From positions 62,001-126,000 of the forward strand of contig JAOTOM010003821.1 in NCBI GenBank assembly GCA_034440615.1: a stretch of 64,000 bases of DNA, given 5' to 3'. The position numbers and the translations under genes are program-made. The stretch is from Ashinkailepas kermadecensis (Eukaryota > Arthropoda > Thecostraca > Neolepadidae). Below, piece by piece: positions 50,497-63,200 of the stretch; position 1 is the first letter of the stretch; every line of letters begins with the position of its first letter. The notes under the pieces are model-generated. The model searched no databases. It saw only the letters and a list, made by a program, of their open reading frames with translations, and was not told where the DNA came from.

Positions 50497-52231
50497 TTTG
50501 TATTTGCGAGATTTAACAAACCGATTCCATAGAATGGATTAATATTTGGTTTGTGTCAGGATACAGTCAGATACATTTCACAAACATGAGCAAAAATGAA
50601 AGCGGCAAGACAACAGTATACAGGAGGAAACCGAACACGTGAAGTCAATTTATAAGACGTTGTTCAGAATCGCGACGAACTCGCCCCGTGTCCGAGAAGC
50701 GGAAGTGGCCGGCGGCAGTTGGTTCCAGGCCGAGGCTGCCCGGAAGGAGAAGGTTCTACGTGACATGCTGAGGCGGAAAGGCGGTGGCTCCAGTGCCCCA
50801 GCCACCGTCGCACGAGTGGAGCGCCGGGAGACATCCGACCGCCGGCGGAACAGAGAACGGATCGCCTCGGGGGCTCGCGGATCATTCAGGGCTCTGAACA
50901 CGGCGATGTTGTCACGGTGGGTGATGAGGTCACGGACACTGCGCCAGCCCAGCGTTGCCACTGTCGGCGAGATATGATCACGACGACGAGCCCCTACGAC
51001 GATCCTAGCCCCGAAATTGATCGCCTTCTGCACTCGTCCAAGGTGACATTGGGCAGCCCCGCCCCATACAGTGAGGCAGTATAGGATGTATTGAAAGACG
51101 TGAGACTGAATTAGGAGTTTGCGTGCTTCGGGTGTGAGATGGTGACGGATATTGTGGAGACAGAACAAGGTGGAGTTGCACTTTTTGACAAAGTGGGATA
51201 TGTGCTCCTCCCAGGATAGGGTGCGGTCAATGATGACTCCCAGCATCTTCACGAATGGCGAGGGGGTTAGGACGTGACTGCCAATGTTGAGTTGGTAGGA
51301 TTTGTTTTTTTTAGGGATTGGGTCGTGCCGACAAGCAGTAGGGTGGTTTTGGTAGGGTTCATCTTCAAGGAGTTGGATGTGAAGTAGGACTGAATAGCAA
51401 GGATGGTGTTCTCCTGCCGGGATTTAAGAACGGGTAATTCATCAGGATGTGCAGAGTCTAGCAGCTGCGTGTTGTCGGCATATGATACCAGACGTCCGTA
51501 TGGAAGGTACGCTGACAGGTCATTCATGAAGATGCTAAAGAGCAAGGGACCAACCAGGGATCCATGAGGAACACCATGGGATAGCGGAATGGATAAAGAG
51601 CCGCCCCTCACCACCTGCCGCCGGTCAGTAAGGTAGCTGTGAAACCACCTCGGGTCGACGCCGTACCACTGCAACTTCCGCAGGAGGATATCATGGTCGA
51701 CGCTGTCGAATGCTTTGCTTAGGTCGATTGAGATGACCGAAGCGATGTGACCAGTGTCGACACGACGTGTGATCCACTGGACAGCGTCGACCAGGGCGTC
51801 CTCCATCGAATGGCATGGCCTGTATGCATACTGGGAGGAGGAAAGAATGTGACTAGTGACTAGATAAAAGAACAACTGGCTACAGACTACTTTTTTCACA
51901 TAACTTGGATAAGACTGGCAAAATAGAGATTGTACGAAAGTTACTGGCGATATCGCGAGGCCCAGATTTGTGAAGTGGAACAACAGAAGCAGTTTTCCAC
52001 GAGGTAGGGAACACGCATGAGACGACAGAAGTGTTAATGAGGTGAAGTAGGTGAGGCCCCAGAATCGGAAAACAGTTGCGGAGAGCGTGCAGTGGTACGC
52101 CATCGACGCCAACCGCTTTCGACGAAGACATCTCACATATGGCTCTGAATAGTTCGGGCAGGGTCACCGGGTGTAGCCGGAGGCCGGTGGTAGTCACACA
52201 AGGTGGTCGCGGAGGGATGAGTGGAACGCCG
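50497..52231 (-). mobile_element. 5'-truncated CR1/Jockey-group LINE inserted in a minisatellite
   Basis: A non-LTR retrotransposon copy reading right to left. Its coding part begins in the fingers of the reverse transcriptase at 52231, so the endonuclease and ORF1 are missing, as expected from incomplete target-primed reverse transcription. A 3' UTR of about 150 bp follows the stop near 50650 and ends at the AAATACAAA-like tail at 50497. The same 25-27 bp minisatellite lies on both sides (50275-50496 and 52254-52350), so the element landed inside a pre-existing array. I could not find a clean target-site duplication. The 5' junction carries a short inverted piece of the array unit. The clade call rests on RT motifs and the C-terminal RxFSFRAASAWNQLP signature, known from CR1, L2, Rex and Jockey relatives; finer placement needs a phylogeny. 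Confidence 0.88.
50650..52231 (-). pseudogene. LINE reverse transcriptase pseudogene (two frameshifts, mutated catalytic motif)
   Basis: Three overlapping frames together give an RT domain plus C-terminal region. Frame one (52231-51897) has the KAVGVDGVPLHALR fingers motif and the WKTASVVPLHKSG block. Frame two has SQYAYRPCHSMEDAL, motif A IDLSKAFDSVDHD (core at 51705-51728), GVPHGS (family norm GVPQGS) and motif C. Frame three (51310-50650) has LGVIIDRTLSWEEHI and the C-terminal WNQLP block, ending at a normal stop. The first shift coincides with a T6 run (51891-51896) and the second with a T8 run (51305-51312). Motif C reads YADN where the family has YADD: the last catalytic aspartate codon is AAC (51471-51473 on the + strand as gtt). 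Any of these lesions would abolish activity. The homopolymer shifts could be assembly errors, but the D-to-N change could not easily be. Confidence 0.9.
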
Positions 52232-52266
52232 CGTCAATTGTCACAGTGAGGGTGTGACAATTGACG
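52232..52266. repeat. 13-bp perfect hairpin at the LINE 5' junction
   Basis: CGTCAATTGTCAC (52232-52244), 9-bp loop, GTGACAATTGACG (52254-52266). The left arm is an inverted piece of the array unit. Confidence 0.88.
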
Positions 52267-52350
52267 GGAGGTGAGGGTATGGACATTGACGGGATGTGAG
52301 TGTATGAACATTGACGGGGAGGTGAGGGCATGCAATTTTACTGGGAGGTG
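52254..52350. repeat. 25-27 bp minisatellite, right of the LINE (~4 copies)
   Basis: Same unit as 50275-50496, continuing past the LINE 5' junction. Confidence 0.9.
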
Positions 52351-52929
52351 GGGCGGAAAGTGAGGAGGATAATTATAGGACGCACTCATACGTCTAGTGC
52401 CTCTTGAAAAACTTCCGGCAGGCGGCGCAGTGTGGTGATTCATGGCCGGACAGCACGTCTCCATCGCTCAGTGAGACATGCCTGCCGACTTCCACGCTCA
52501 GTGACATACGCATGCCGACTTCCACGCTGGGTGACACATGCCTGCCGACTTGCACGGCGTGACAAGTTTGCCGTGTTGCGCTACTTAGTGCGACGGCTGG
52601 GTCCGGTCACAGACCACCTCAGAATCGCTATCACCGTGCCGCATCATTTTCTCACGTTTTTGCCGGACGCTTCGCGCGAGTTATACCACATCGCATTCCG
52701 CACGTTCCGAGTCAATCATTGGCCACATCGAGAGACAGAGGCTGACTTGATCGCAACAAAAGAATCCGCGCTGCGCCCGCACTGCGGTGGTCTATCCATC
52801 CATTATGTATAGACTTGTCAGGCGGTGTGCCGACACACGTGAAGCCGCCATGGGCGTGGGTCGCCTCCAGATGAGCGCATCAGTTGGCTGACAATATTCT
52901 CTGATGGCCCTGGCCATCGCATCTGGACT
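52351..52929. other. Unassigned, short ~30-bp repeat near 52465
   Basis: CATGCCTGCCGACTTCCACG recurs about three times at 52479-52555. No gene seen. Confidence 0.5.
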
Positions 52930-53062
52930 GGTTGAGCACGACCCAGACCCACGACCCGGACCCACGACCCAGACCCACGACCCGGACCCACGACCCGGAC
53001 CCACGACCCGGACCCACGACCCGGACCCACGACCCGGACCCACGACCCGGACCCACGACCTG
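52930..53062. repeat. 12-bp (CACGACCCGGAC)n
   Basis: About 11 units, with CACGACCCAGAC variants. Confidence 0.95.
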
Positions 53063-53461
53063 GCTACGACGAGTGATGTCCCGAATGCGCAGCGCCAGAG
53101 CGGGCAGCCGTGACTCACTGCCCGGGCCGGCACTCGTCCTGGATGAAGATATCACTGTGGCTGTCCGGCCGGCGCCCGATGGTGATGACGGCTGTTGACA
53201 GTGACCAATAACTTGTGGCTGATGTGGATCATTGGTGACATGGTGACCCGGACCACAGCCAGACTGCCGTCCCATGGTTGCTTCCTCACTTATCCTTACT
53301 GATGTTCTCTATAATTCCACCTTACGCATATACGTATCCCATTTATGTACCTTCAATTGCGGCGCTATGGCAGTAGGTGCTTCATTTCCAACACGAAATA
53401 CTGCTATTAATGCAGCGACATGGCTGGTTTCAGCATCCATCACACTGCAACATCTCACGAG
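53063..53461. other. Unassigned, no gene seen
   Basis: No homology recognised. Confidence 0.5.
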
Positions 53462-53975
53462 ACGACGGGCCGACACCAACAGGCATGATGCCATTAACAT
53501 GATCGGAACACACCACGCAATCGGGAGTTACACCGGACCGACACCAACAGGCATGATGCCATTACATGATCGGAACACACCACGCAATCGGGAGTTATAT
53601 CGGACCGATATCAACAGGCATGATGCCATTAACATGATCGGAACACACCACGCAATCGGGAGTTACATCGGACCGACACCAACAGGCATGATGCCATTAA
53701 CATGATCGGAACACACCACGCAATCGGGAGTTACATCGGACCGACACCAACAGGCATGATGCCATTAACATGATCGGAACACACCACGCAATCGGGAGTT
53801 ACATCGGACCGACATCAACAGACATGATGCCATTAACATGATCGGAACACACCACGCAATCGGGAGTTACATCGGACCGACACCAACAAGCATGATGCCA
53901 TTAACATGATCGGAACACACCACGCAATCGGGAGTTACACCGGACCGACATCAACAGACATGATGTCATGGCCGT
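53462..53975. repeat. 68-bp minisatellite, ~7.5 copies
   Basis: GACCGACACCAACAGGCATG then ATGCCATTAACATGATCGGA and ACACACCACGCAATCGGGAG, ending TTACATCG. Confidence 0.95.
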
Positions 53976-54304
53976 GATCGGAGCACACGACGTAACCATG
54001 AGTTACATCAGACAGCCAGAGAGAGCTGACAGCCCAGTCAGTGGCTCAAAACTCGGCCACCAGCCGCGGCTCGCTACTCTGCGAGTCGACAACGGCCTCC
54101 ACAGGCATGCGGCTCGACGGAAATGGACGGCATACCGCCAGCCGTGCGTGAGTGTAAATCTGAATGTCATCATATTAGCATACGGCGACGAGAAGCACGG
54201 CGCGCAGACAATTCGGGCTGTTGTGAAGGCCTGCTTGGTTTATTTAATCCCGTGCCGCCGACTGATTTCAATGGCTTCGTGATAATATTCAACCCTGATA
54301 AATA
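53976..54304. other. Unassigned, no gene seen
   Basis: No homology recognised. Confidence 0.5.
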
Positions 54305-54640
54305 GCTGATGCTGTTTACGCCCGTGTAATATATCAACTCGCAGATGCGTTTTATGCCCCTGTAATATATCCGCTGGCTGATGCTGTTCACGCCCCTGTA
54401 GTATATCAGTTGGGTGATGTTGTTCACGCCCCTGCAATATATCAGTTGGCTGATGTTGTTCACGCCCCTGTACTATATCAGTTGGGTGATGTTGTTCACG
54501 CCCCTGCAATATATCAGTAGGCCGATGCTATTCACGCCCCTGCAATATGTTAGTTTGGTAATGGTTGGTGCTCATTCCCCTGTAATATATCAATTGGCTG
54601 ATGCTGTGCACGCCCCTGCAATATATTCACGCCCTATATA
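54305..54640. repeat. 36-bp minisatellite, ~9 copies
   Basis: TTCACGCCCCTGCAATATAT then CAGTTGGCTGATGTTG. Confidence 0.94.
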
Positions 54641-54883
54641 GCTGGTGTAATATATTTCTTAGTTCGTTGCCGAATGGCACAATCATGACATGACCAAGCG
54701 CTACAATCAGCTTAAGTGAAATAATGTCAAACAAGAATAACGGATCATGCTGTCTGTTGAGGATACTTTTAACGGTCACTGTTCCTTCAATGCTGACCTA
54801 GCTCATGCCTTCCAGATATAACATGAGACCCGGTGAAGCTGAGCGCCTTGATTAATTTAGAGCCTCGTACCTAACACATGCAG

Positions 54884-54891
54884 CTCCCACT
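54884..54891. repeat. Left target-site duplication of hAT-like element
   Basis: CTCCCACT immediately precedes the left terminal inverted repeat and recurs exactly after the right one. Confidence 0.85.
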
Positions 54892-55134
54892 CAGACTTGT
54901 GCTCGACTCAAATTTTTTGAATCGGCTCACATTTGACTCATCGATCTTGAGATCCGATTCAACTCATCATTCACAGCAGGTCAAAATTATTTGATTCGAC
55001 TCAATTCAGACTCAGAGCTACAGAGATCCGATTCAACTCACGACTCAAACATAAATTTGAATCGATTCAGATCCGACTCAATGGTATCACTCATAAGCTG
55101 TATGATTTTGTGTGCACTGCTCACACACTATTTA

Positions 55135-55297
<163 letters not shown>

Positions 55298-55299
55298 AT

Positions 55300-55475
55300 G
55301 AGGTGAAAACAAAGTTATAGCAAACATTATTTATTTGACAGACAGTTTGATGTCAATTCATCTTCATCTGTCTAATTAAAGAAGGGAATCAGTATTTATT
55401 CACACTAACGAAGATGCTCCAACATCGAAACATCTGTTGGATATATTATTTTTGCTATAACTTTGTTTTCACCTC
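55300..55475. mobile_element. Nested short inverted-repeat element with hammerhead-like core
   Basis: Perfect 25-bp inverted arms at 55300-55324 and 55451-55475 (beginning GAGGTGAAAACAAAGTTATA) continue as weaker pairing inward, giving a 176-bp foldback unit. It sits directly against a (TA)n tract of about 160 bp inside the larger hAT-like element. Within it, 55407-55435 reads CTAACGA, a GATG...CATC stem, then GAAAC. This resembles a hammerhead ribozyme core CUGANGA-stem II-GAAA with one core change (G5 to A). Hammerheads linked to Penelope-like elements and retrozymes often adjoin such repeats. The foldback is directly visible; the ribozyme reading is tentative. Confidence 0.6.
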
Positions 55476-57447
55476 ACATTATTTATCATTCGTCATGCAC
55501 TGTAATGGTTGATATATAGGATAAATATACAGATAAATGAACATGCATGTGCATAAAGTAATTGACTCAAACAGATTAACGAGATGAATTGTTGTCAATG
55601 CATATGCAAAGTAATGAGTGCATAATACCTCAATCCACATCAGCATGATGCACACACAACCTAAATCATATACCTGACACACATCACCTAACCGCAACAT
55701 GGCACCCAGGTTCTGCACTGCAATAGGTATCTGCACAGAATATGATTGCGTTGGTCTGTTGCCCCCACGAAGTTTGTTTGGTAGCAGGCTTGAAGGTTTC
55801 CCTTCACCATTGGTTTACACCCAATTTTACCGACTTTCTCTATGCTATCTTGCATATTTTATGGAAATATAGGGTACTTTGACGTATTCTAATTGAAAGA
55901 CCTATTCTTTAGCTTCATCAAAGGGTATCCTAAATGACCCAGTAATAATCGTCCTGCCCAACAATGTGCCATTTCCGGCAGGCTCACCATCAAGTGTCTC
56001 CAAAATAAAGGGCTTGTTCCTGATATTGGTAGGCTCCCTCTACAATCCATTTTACATGTTCAAGTTGTCACCCTCTTTCAAGAGCGAAAGAAAGGACAGT
56101 CAAGGGGTCGCTAAGTGCTCCATAGCTTTTTCTCCCCATTGGCAGGAGAGTTTCAGTTGAGTTGCAAGTTTCAGGAGGGCATTCCTAGATTACAATGGTG
56201 TTGTACATAAATGCTCAATTATGCATGTATCATCAACAATCCACGCAAGTTTCACCAAGGAAGAATGCATCATGCCCTGGATCTAGCTGGCCTGGGAAAA
56301 ACTTTTTTACAACTGCTGCATGTCAATGTAGGTAGGTAGGTAAATGTTTGGAAAAATAGGCTGATCCTAGATTTTGGGGATCCTGAACATTATCCTTTCC
56401 AGAAAATTATGTGTTGTTTTTTCATCTGGAAGTTCAAGTTCCTAAGTTACTAACTTTTGACAACGAACTGCTGTGATCAAGGAAAAGTGCTCAAAATTTA
56501 CTGAAATGGGTGCAAGTTGAGTTACCATGCATAAGGTTTGAATAAAAATATTCTCCACACTGGATGACTATAAAATATTCCTCTCCAAATGCCGGATTAC
56601 AATGCACAAATCCGACCTTGTCTATGCATGAGAATAAAATGTGTCGGAACAAATGCTCACTGGAAAGAATGGGAAAAGATTATAACTGACCTGATGAGCG
56701 GAATACAAATATATTTGCTAGGGAGCAAATTAAAGTGACCATTGCATATGATTTGAGAAAAGTTCTGCAACCAAATTTATATCACTTCTTTTTTTTAACT
56801 TCGAATGACGTCATGCGGACTTGAAGGAAAATCTTGATCTACCTTCTTGTAAGGGTAACTTGGGTTTGTTATTTGTCACACAAACCGGCGCAATTTATTC
56901 AGTGCAAATGGCTGTTCCAAAAAAAAAGCTCATGGTCGTTTCAGTTCCCTATTATTTTTCACAATCACATCCCATTTCTGTGTTGTGTTTCTGGCACTAG
57001 AATTGACTCATGCATGATACTGATTGTGAATACCAAGCTTAGCATTAATACTTTTTTTTGTAGTTATTGTTACCCGTTTTTGGTAAATAACTTAAGTACA
57101 CCTCATTCTTTACTAACTGGCAGCTGATAAGTTGACAATTGTAATGCTAAGCATTAATAATTATACCGTGTTTTTACTCCCTACCTTGTGTCATGGCATA
57201 CTATTTACAAAGATGCATGCTTTATATCATTTGTTCATAACTTGCATTTGAGTCGAAAGACTCAAATGACTCATTGTGATTCAAATGATTGACTCGTGAT
57301 TCAACTCATTTAAAAAAAGAAAGATGTGATTCAACTCGCGACTCAAGATATGTTTTTGGGAAAATAATCGATTCAACTCACAACTCATCCATAAACGATT
57401 GATTCATGAGTCGATTCTCGATTCAACTCGAGTCGTGCACAAGTCTG

Positions 57448-57455
57448 CTCCCACT
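57448..57455. repeat. Right target-site duplication of hAT-like element
   Basis: CTCCCACT follows the right terminal inverted repeat; identical 8/8 to the left copy. Confidence 0.85.
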
Positions 57456-60289
57456 CGAGTTAAAAAAGCGACCCTTGCGATATCAGATTAATATATTAAT
57501 AAAGTCATTGAATACCCATGGGATTCCTTTTTCCTATTCATGTGCCATTATTTTACGTAGACTCTCGCGAGAAAAGGAAGAGCAGCACAAATTGAATTGG
57601 TGGGCACCCAACAAGCAATGTGAATGTACATGATCAATTCTGTTTTTTATTCGTACCTCAATGCGGACCCATTGATGTTTGCATATTCACACATACGCCC
57701 AGATTATTGTTTGCAAGGAGTAGCAAGAGGTGAGTCCCCCCCTTCACCCGAAAACTTACCAGCAGGAAAAAATGTTTGGCACAGTTTTGTAGTAAACCAC
57801 AGATATCGGCTGCGGGGAGGGAATCATTTTAAGAACATTCGCTCTCCATTTTTACTAGGAAGCTGAAAGAAGGCATTTCCTGCACCGTCACCCGTGATGA
57901 GGAGACGACGGGTCCGTTATCAACCCTAATGACGCATATATATCAAAATATACACCTAGCGGCCCTATGATCACAATTACGTATACAATTATCGGCGCCC
58001 CAGCTAAGACATGGAAAGGAATAAAACCCAGCTAATGGCAAGTGGCATTCGTAGTGTGAGAATTTCGCTAAGAAGGAAGCTAAGCGTAGTCATAAGCAAA
58101 AACTGCATGCCGCCCTTTCTATTCTAAATGAGGCTGCAATTAACCAATGCTAGGCTAGCAGGAAAATGCCAGTCTTTAATCTCCGATCAAAAGTAATAAA
58201 GTCCAATTGCAAAATGTTGGCTTGAAGGGGCGAATCTTTAAGGAAATTATTGATGGGACAACCCAGCTACGATCGAGCTGTTTATTTCAAAATAAACTAG
58301 AGATATGGTTCCATAGTAACACGTGTAATTATTGCGAAGGGGAGGGATCGATTGAACAATGCAGGGGCCGAGCCCTGTCAAAGATATGGGGAACTCCAAA
58401 TATGATCCGTGGGTTCCAGGCATGCCCGACTATTCTGATATAGGCAAGCCAGCAAGGTCTGGTCAGAACAGAACATAAAATTGCTTCTGAGCCAGCTGAC
58501 AGCCTGCTGACAAACGGAATCCTAAGCATGGAAGAGGGATGAAAGCACACGCGAGCAAGTGCTACATGCAGACATGCGCAGCTGGGTATAAAGACATGCA
58601 TACATGCAGTGGCGTCACCACGAAATTCTTTCAGGGGGCAATGTTGGAAGGGGCCTTCTGCTCCCCGAAAGGGGGCCTCCTATGTTTTTTCAGGCTCTTG
58701 GTATGGTTCAATAATGGGAAGCATGATTTCATATTGATGTCTTGTTTGTTCTTGGCATGGTGCATCATTTACGCAAAACGCAGAAGCAATAATTTTTTTC
58801 CACTGAGAACTGAGCCATACCAGGGTATAAATAAGTAAATGTGGATAAATACCTAAGTGCCAAAACAAACCAACGTCTTAATGCTTTCTCGACCAGAAGA
58901 ATCTTCCCGCTGGCCTCTAGATTCCAGCGAGCTGGCGGGGCTGGTGCTGAACATATCTTAAAGACATCTCACATGGATCAACTCACTTCTATGTCCACCA
59001 AGTCTAACTGAATATAGCTAGATTCATCACTACTGTTATTCATTTCCACCAGCTTGATGTCATGAGTAATTTTAGACGATCATTGCTCAGTCCTAGGACG
59101 ACAATTTTGCGAAGGTTACAACGAGAAGTGGATTGAATTGGTTTTCTAATCGCCATCTTAGGGATTATTTATTTTTATAACATTTAGTGCTGGCTGTAAG
59201 GCACCTGGCACGCAAGCTAAAATAATAAATACTCAGCGAATAAATTAACAACAAGAACAAGCATTGAACAAGAGTGCATAAATGACAATGCAACAATGCA
59301 ACAATGGCAACGCATAAATAATGCAAAGCCTTCAAATTCCACGCCGTCACGCCCATGGTTTTCGCTGTGCTGCACCGTTTTGTAAATGGCGTCGTTGAGA
59401 AGGTATTGAAGCTGGGAAGCTCTAATCATGTAGGCTGTAATCACAGAAGATAAGTTTGTAGGAAGAAAATGCATTTAAAAACATCATTCCTCCCAATTTG
59501 TATGGGGAATCGGTGTTTGTTTGTATGCTTGTGAGGGGGAATTTTCCCCTCAATGTTGGTTTTGCCTCATGTTTCTAAAAAATATTGGGAGACCAGTGGC
59601 GTACCTATATTTGCGTCAAGGGGAAGGTTGAGAAACGTATTTGGAGTGGGTCCTCCTACCCATTTAAAAAAGTCATCGGATTTCGACCACTATTTTGTCA
59701 CAGGGAACCTTTTTAAATAAAATAATTAGTGATCAACTAAATTGTCCTATGGAGGGGCTTAATCTACCACTATCGTTTCTGATTCGTGGGATTTCAACCC
59801 TAACTCCCCCACCCTGCTAGAATGTTTTCTTTTGGTATCCCTTGATAAGTCACCTCACACTGCTGAAATTACACCTATGCAAATCACTTTAAAATGTAAA
59901 ATTTCCCAATCTCAGGCATTCCAGTTCATAGCGCCCGGTTGCCACGACGCTAACGTTCGTGCACATGCACACCCATCTTGCGCATTCGGCGCATTCGCCA
60001 CACTTCGTGCGATGCTACGGTTTCTGCTAGGCCTCCTACGTTTTGCTAATTGCTGCCACATGATAGACTTGCGCCATATCTGACGTGATGAAATGCTTCG
60101 TATGGACGTTCGCTGCGAAAATTCGATTAATTAAATTCGATCATTAGTTCCCTACTTCCAACATTTTATGGTGGTTAAGAAATGCGGATACCCGCTGAGC
60201 TTTGATGTACCTCATATCTTTGATTAAATATGCTCCCAGATTGGCTACCAAACCGAAGCCCTGCCTCAGTGTTCTTTTTGGACCCGTTT
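57456..60289. other. Unassigned, with two hAT-like ends
   Basis: CAGTGGCG starts at 58607 and 59594 in the same direction, with no matched opposite end. No gene recognised; several short open frames without domains. Confidence 0.45.
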
Positions 60290-63200
60290 CGTCTTTCTTC
60301 GTCTACGGATGTGTCTTAGGGCTTCAATCCACTTTCGTTAGGAGCCCAACACATTTTCGAAACCCCTGCTCGTTTTAGGGTTTTGTTGCTTTTTTGTGCG
60401 CCGATGATTTTATTTAGGTGTCCGGGCGCTTTCAAAGATCTCGATGTGTTTATATAGTGCTCGGTCTTTTTGTTCGTTTTGGGACCATGCTGCTTTTTGC
60501 GGCCCCAGCCTCTTTTTCAGGCCCTTGTGCGGTCGCATGGCCCCTGTGTGCCTTGAGAGCTTCCGGTGTATTTTTTTAGAGCTCCCGGTATGTTTATTTA
60601 AGGTTGCAACGCATGTTTTAAGGCCCTGTCGCTTTTTGTGAGACGGTGCGCTTTGGAGGGCCAGTTGCACTTTCGGCCCCCGTTGTGCTCTCAGGGTCCC
60701 GCTGTGTTTATTTGGGGCTTTTGACGCACATGTGTGGGGCCCCAGTACAATTGTGGAGCTTCGGTGCGATTTGTCTGGGTCCCAGTGCGAAGTATCGCGC
60801 CCAGGTGCGTGGTTCCGGGGACCCAACGCCAGTTTCCTGGGCTCCACGCGATTTTTGTGGATCTCTTCTGAATTTTCTTTAAAGTCCGAATCCCGGCTTG
60901 GTTTTTAGAGTCCCTGGCGCCATGTTTTTGTATCTCACCTCGATTTTTTCGAGCTCTGGTATGTTTTTCTGGGCCGTACGCGATTTGTGAAGGCATCTGA
61001 TGTTCGTTGCTCCAGAGCCATTTTCCTGACCCGGACAGTTATTTTTTGGAATCCCTCCTTATTTCGGAAGGCTCCGGCTTGATTTCTTTTCGGGGATACC
61101 GATGCGATTTTTGGGGTCACACTCTGCTTATATGGGCCCTAGAGTCCAATTTTTGGGAGATCCGACGTGCATGTTTGATGCCCAGACCAAATTGTTGGGA
61201 CTACCGATGGGAATTGTGGGTCCCGAACGCGATATTTGGGGAACCGGTTCGGGTTTGCGGGGCGCGTTGTACATAGCTGTGACCTCAACGCGATCTTGGC
61301 GGTACCTGTTGCAGATTTTGGGGCCTCGGAGCGAGTTTTCTGGGCCCGTCGTATTTATCGGGTCAGCCCCCTACGCGAATTCTGGTGGACCGACGCGAAT
61401 TTGTGTGGTCCCAGCGCGAGTTTGTTGGGCCCCGGCACAATTCTTGGGAGCTTATCCCTCTTAGGAGGGAGGGGCATTTGCCCCTTTGATATGGCACTGC
61501 GGCCACCGAAGGAGTTCTTTTTTCAGCCGATGGCACCTTTCGGAGTGTAAAAGTCCTCCGGGTAATTTTGTCCGGACCTGTTCTTAATTTGCCGGTGCTG
61601 GGGTCGATTCGATCGAGTCTCGGTGTGAACTTTTTGACATCGAGTTCTATCTTTTTAAAGGTCCTTATGTGATATTTTTGAGTCCCGGTACGATTTTTCG
61701 GTCTCCCGGTGCGATTTTTTTCTCGATGCCCTGACACATTTCTTTCCGGTGCCCAACGGGTGTTGGGGGGACTGACCCAATTTTTGAGGCCGTAGAGTGA
61801 CATTCCGGTTGATAATTGATTTGTTAGGGCAGCTGCAACTTTTGGAGCCTGGTGCGACCTTTTGGGCCCCCAGTGTGATTTTCAAGGGCTGCGACGCGAC
61901 GTTTTTGAGTCCAATGCAATCATTTGTGTCCCGACGTCATTTGCTTGGATCTCTAGCGCGAGTTTTAGCGAACTCGACACTTTTTGGGCGTCCAACACTC
62001 TTTGGAGGCTTTTAGCGTCATTGTTGGGGCCCCAGAGTGATTATCCATGTCCGGATTGTTTTTCGTCGCTCCGGCTTCATTTGTGCCCCAATGAGACTGT
62101 TAGGGAACGGTACGACCTGTCGTGCCCCTAGCGTGATTTGCATGGTCCGGGCGTGACTTTTTGTACCCCCAGGCTCAGCGTGATTTTCAGGGGCCACAGC
62201 CGGCTCTTTTTGGGACCATGTCGTGATTTTGAAGTACCCCGGCACGACTTCTACAATTTGTTAGAAGCTTTTTGCAAATTATAGGCCACCTCTCGCGTCT
62301 TAGGGGTCTCGTCCCATTTCCTGGAGCCTCTTTACCGGTTTTGGATGTCTTCTCGTGTCCTACCATCCTCCATATTACATGGCCCGCTCTCCCGTCTTGG
62401 AGGGCCTCCTCCTACATCTTGGGACCCCTTTAACATGGCATGGGGCTCTCATGTTCCAGGGGCATTCTCTGCCAAATTAGGGGCCTCCTGCCACGCCTCG
62501 TGGGCCCCTCCTTTGTCCTGGCAAAGCTTACCCGTCTTGAGGGCATCCTCAATTTTGGAAACCTCACCTCCTTCTATACCTGCTACCACTCCAATCTTAA
62601 GGGACTCCTCTCATTTCCTGGAAACTCCTTCGGGGCCTCATTCGGCCCTGGAGACCTCCTATTTCGTCTTGAGGGACTCCTCTCAAGTCCGGCAGGGACC
62701 TCCTTTTCTCTTCTAGAGACCTTTCTTCAAATTAGGGGCCTCCTCTCACATCTTGGGGGCCTCCTGCTCTGCATTTTGATCCGATCTTTGGCCATTTTAA
62801 TGGTGGCCTCTTATCTCCTGGTGGACTCCCCTTCTCTCCCAGGTGCCTCCTCTTCCAAATTACAAGCAACCTTTCCTATTCCAGTTCCCTTGTCATTTTC
62901 TGGGACCTTCTTAACCGTCTTGAAGCCTTCTTTCTCGCCTGGGAGCCACAACTCTTATCTAATGGCCATTCTCTCCTGTTTTAGGGGCCTCATCGTTCAT
63001 CATGGGGTCTCATTTCCAATCTTATGTCGTCCTCTTCCGAATTAGGTGTCTCCTGCCACGTTTCTGGATCATCCTTTTCTATCTTGGTGGAACCTTACCC
63101 GTTTTGGGGCCTGTTTTGCGTCTCCGAAACCTCATTTCATATCCAATGGCTTTCTCTCCCGTCTTAGGGCCTCCTCTCATTTTCTGGGGTCTCCTTTCCC

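Noticed and set aside
58607..59620. hAT element between the CAGTGGCG words at 58607 and 59594
   Set aside because: Both words face the same way and there is no target duplication.
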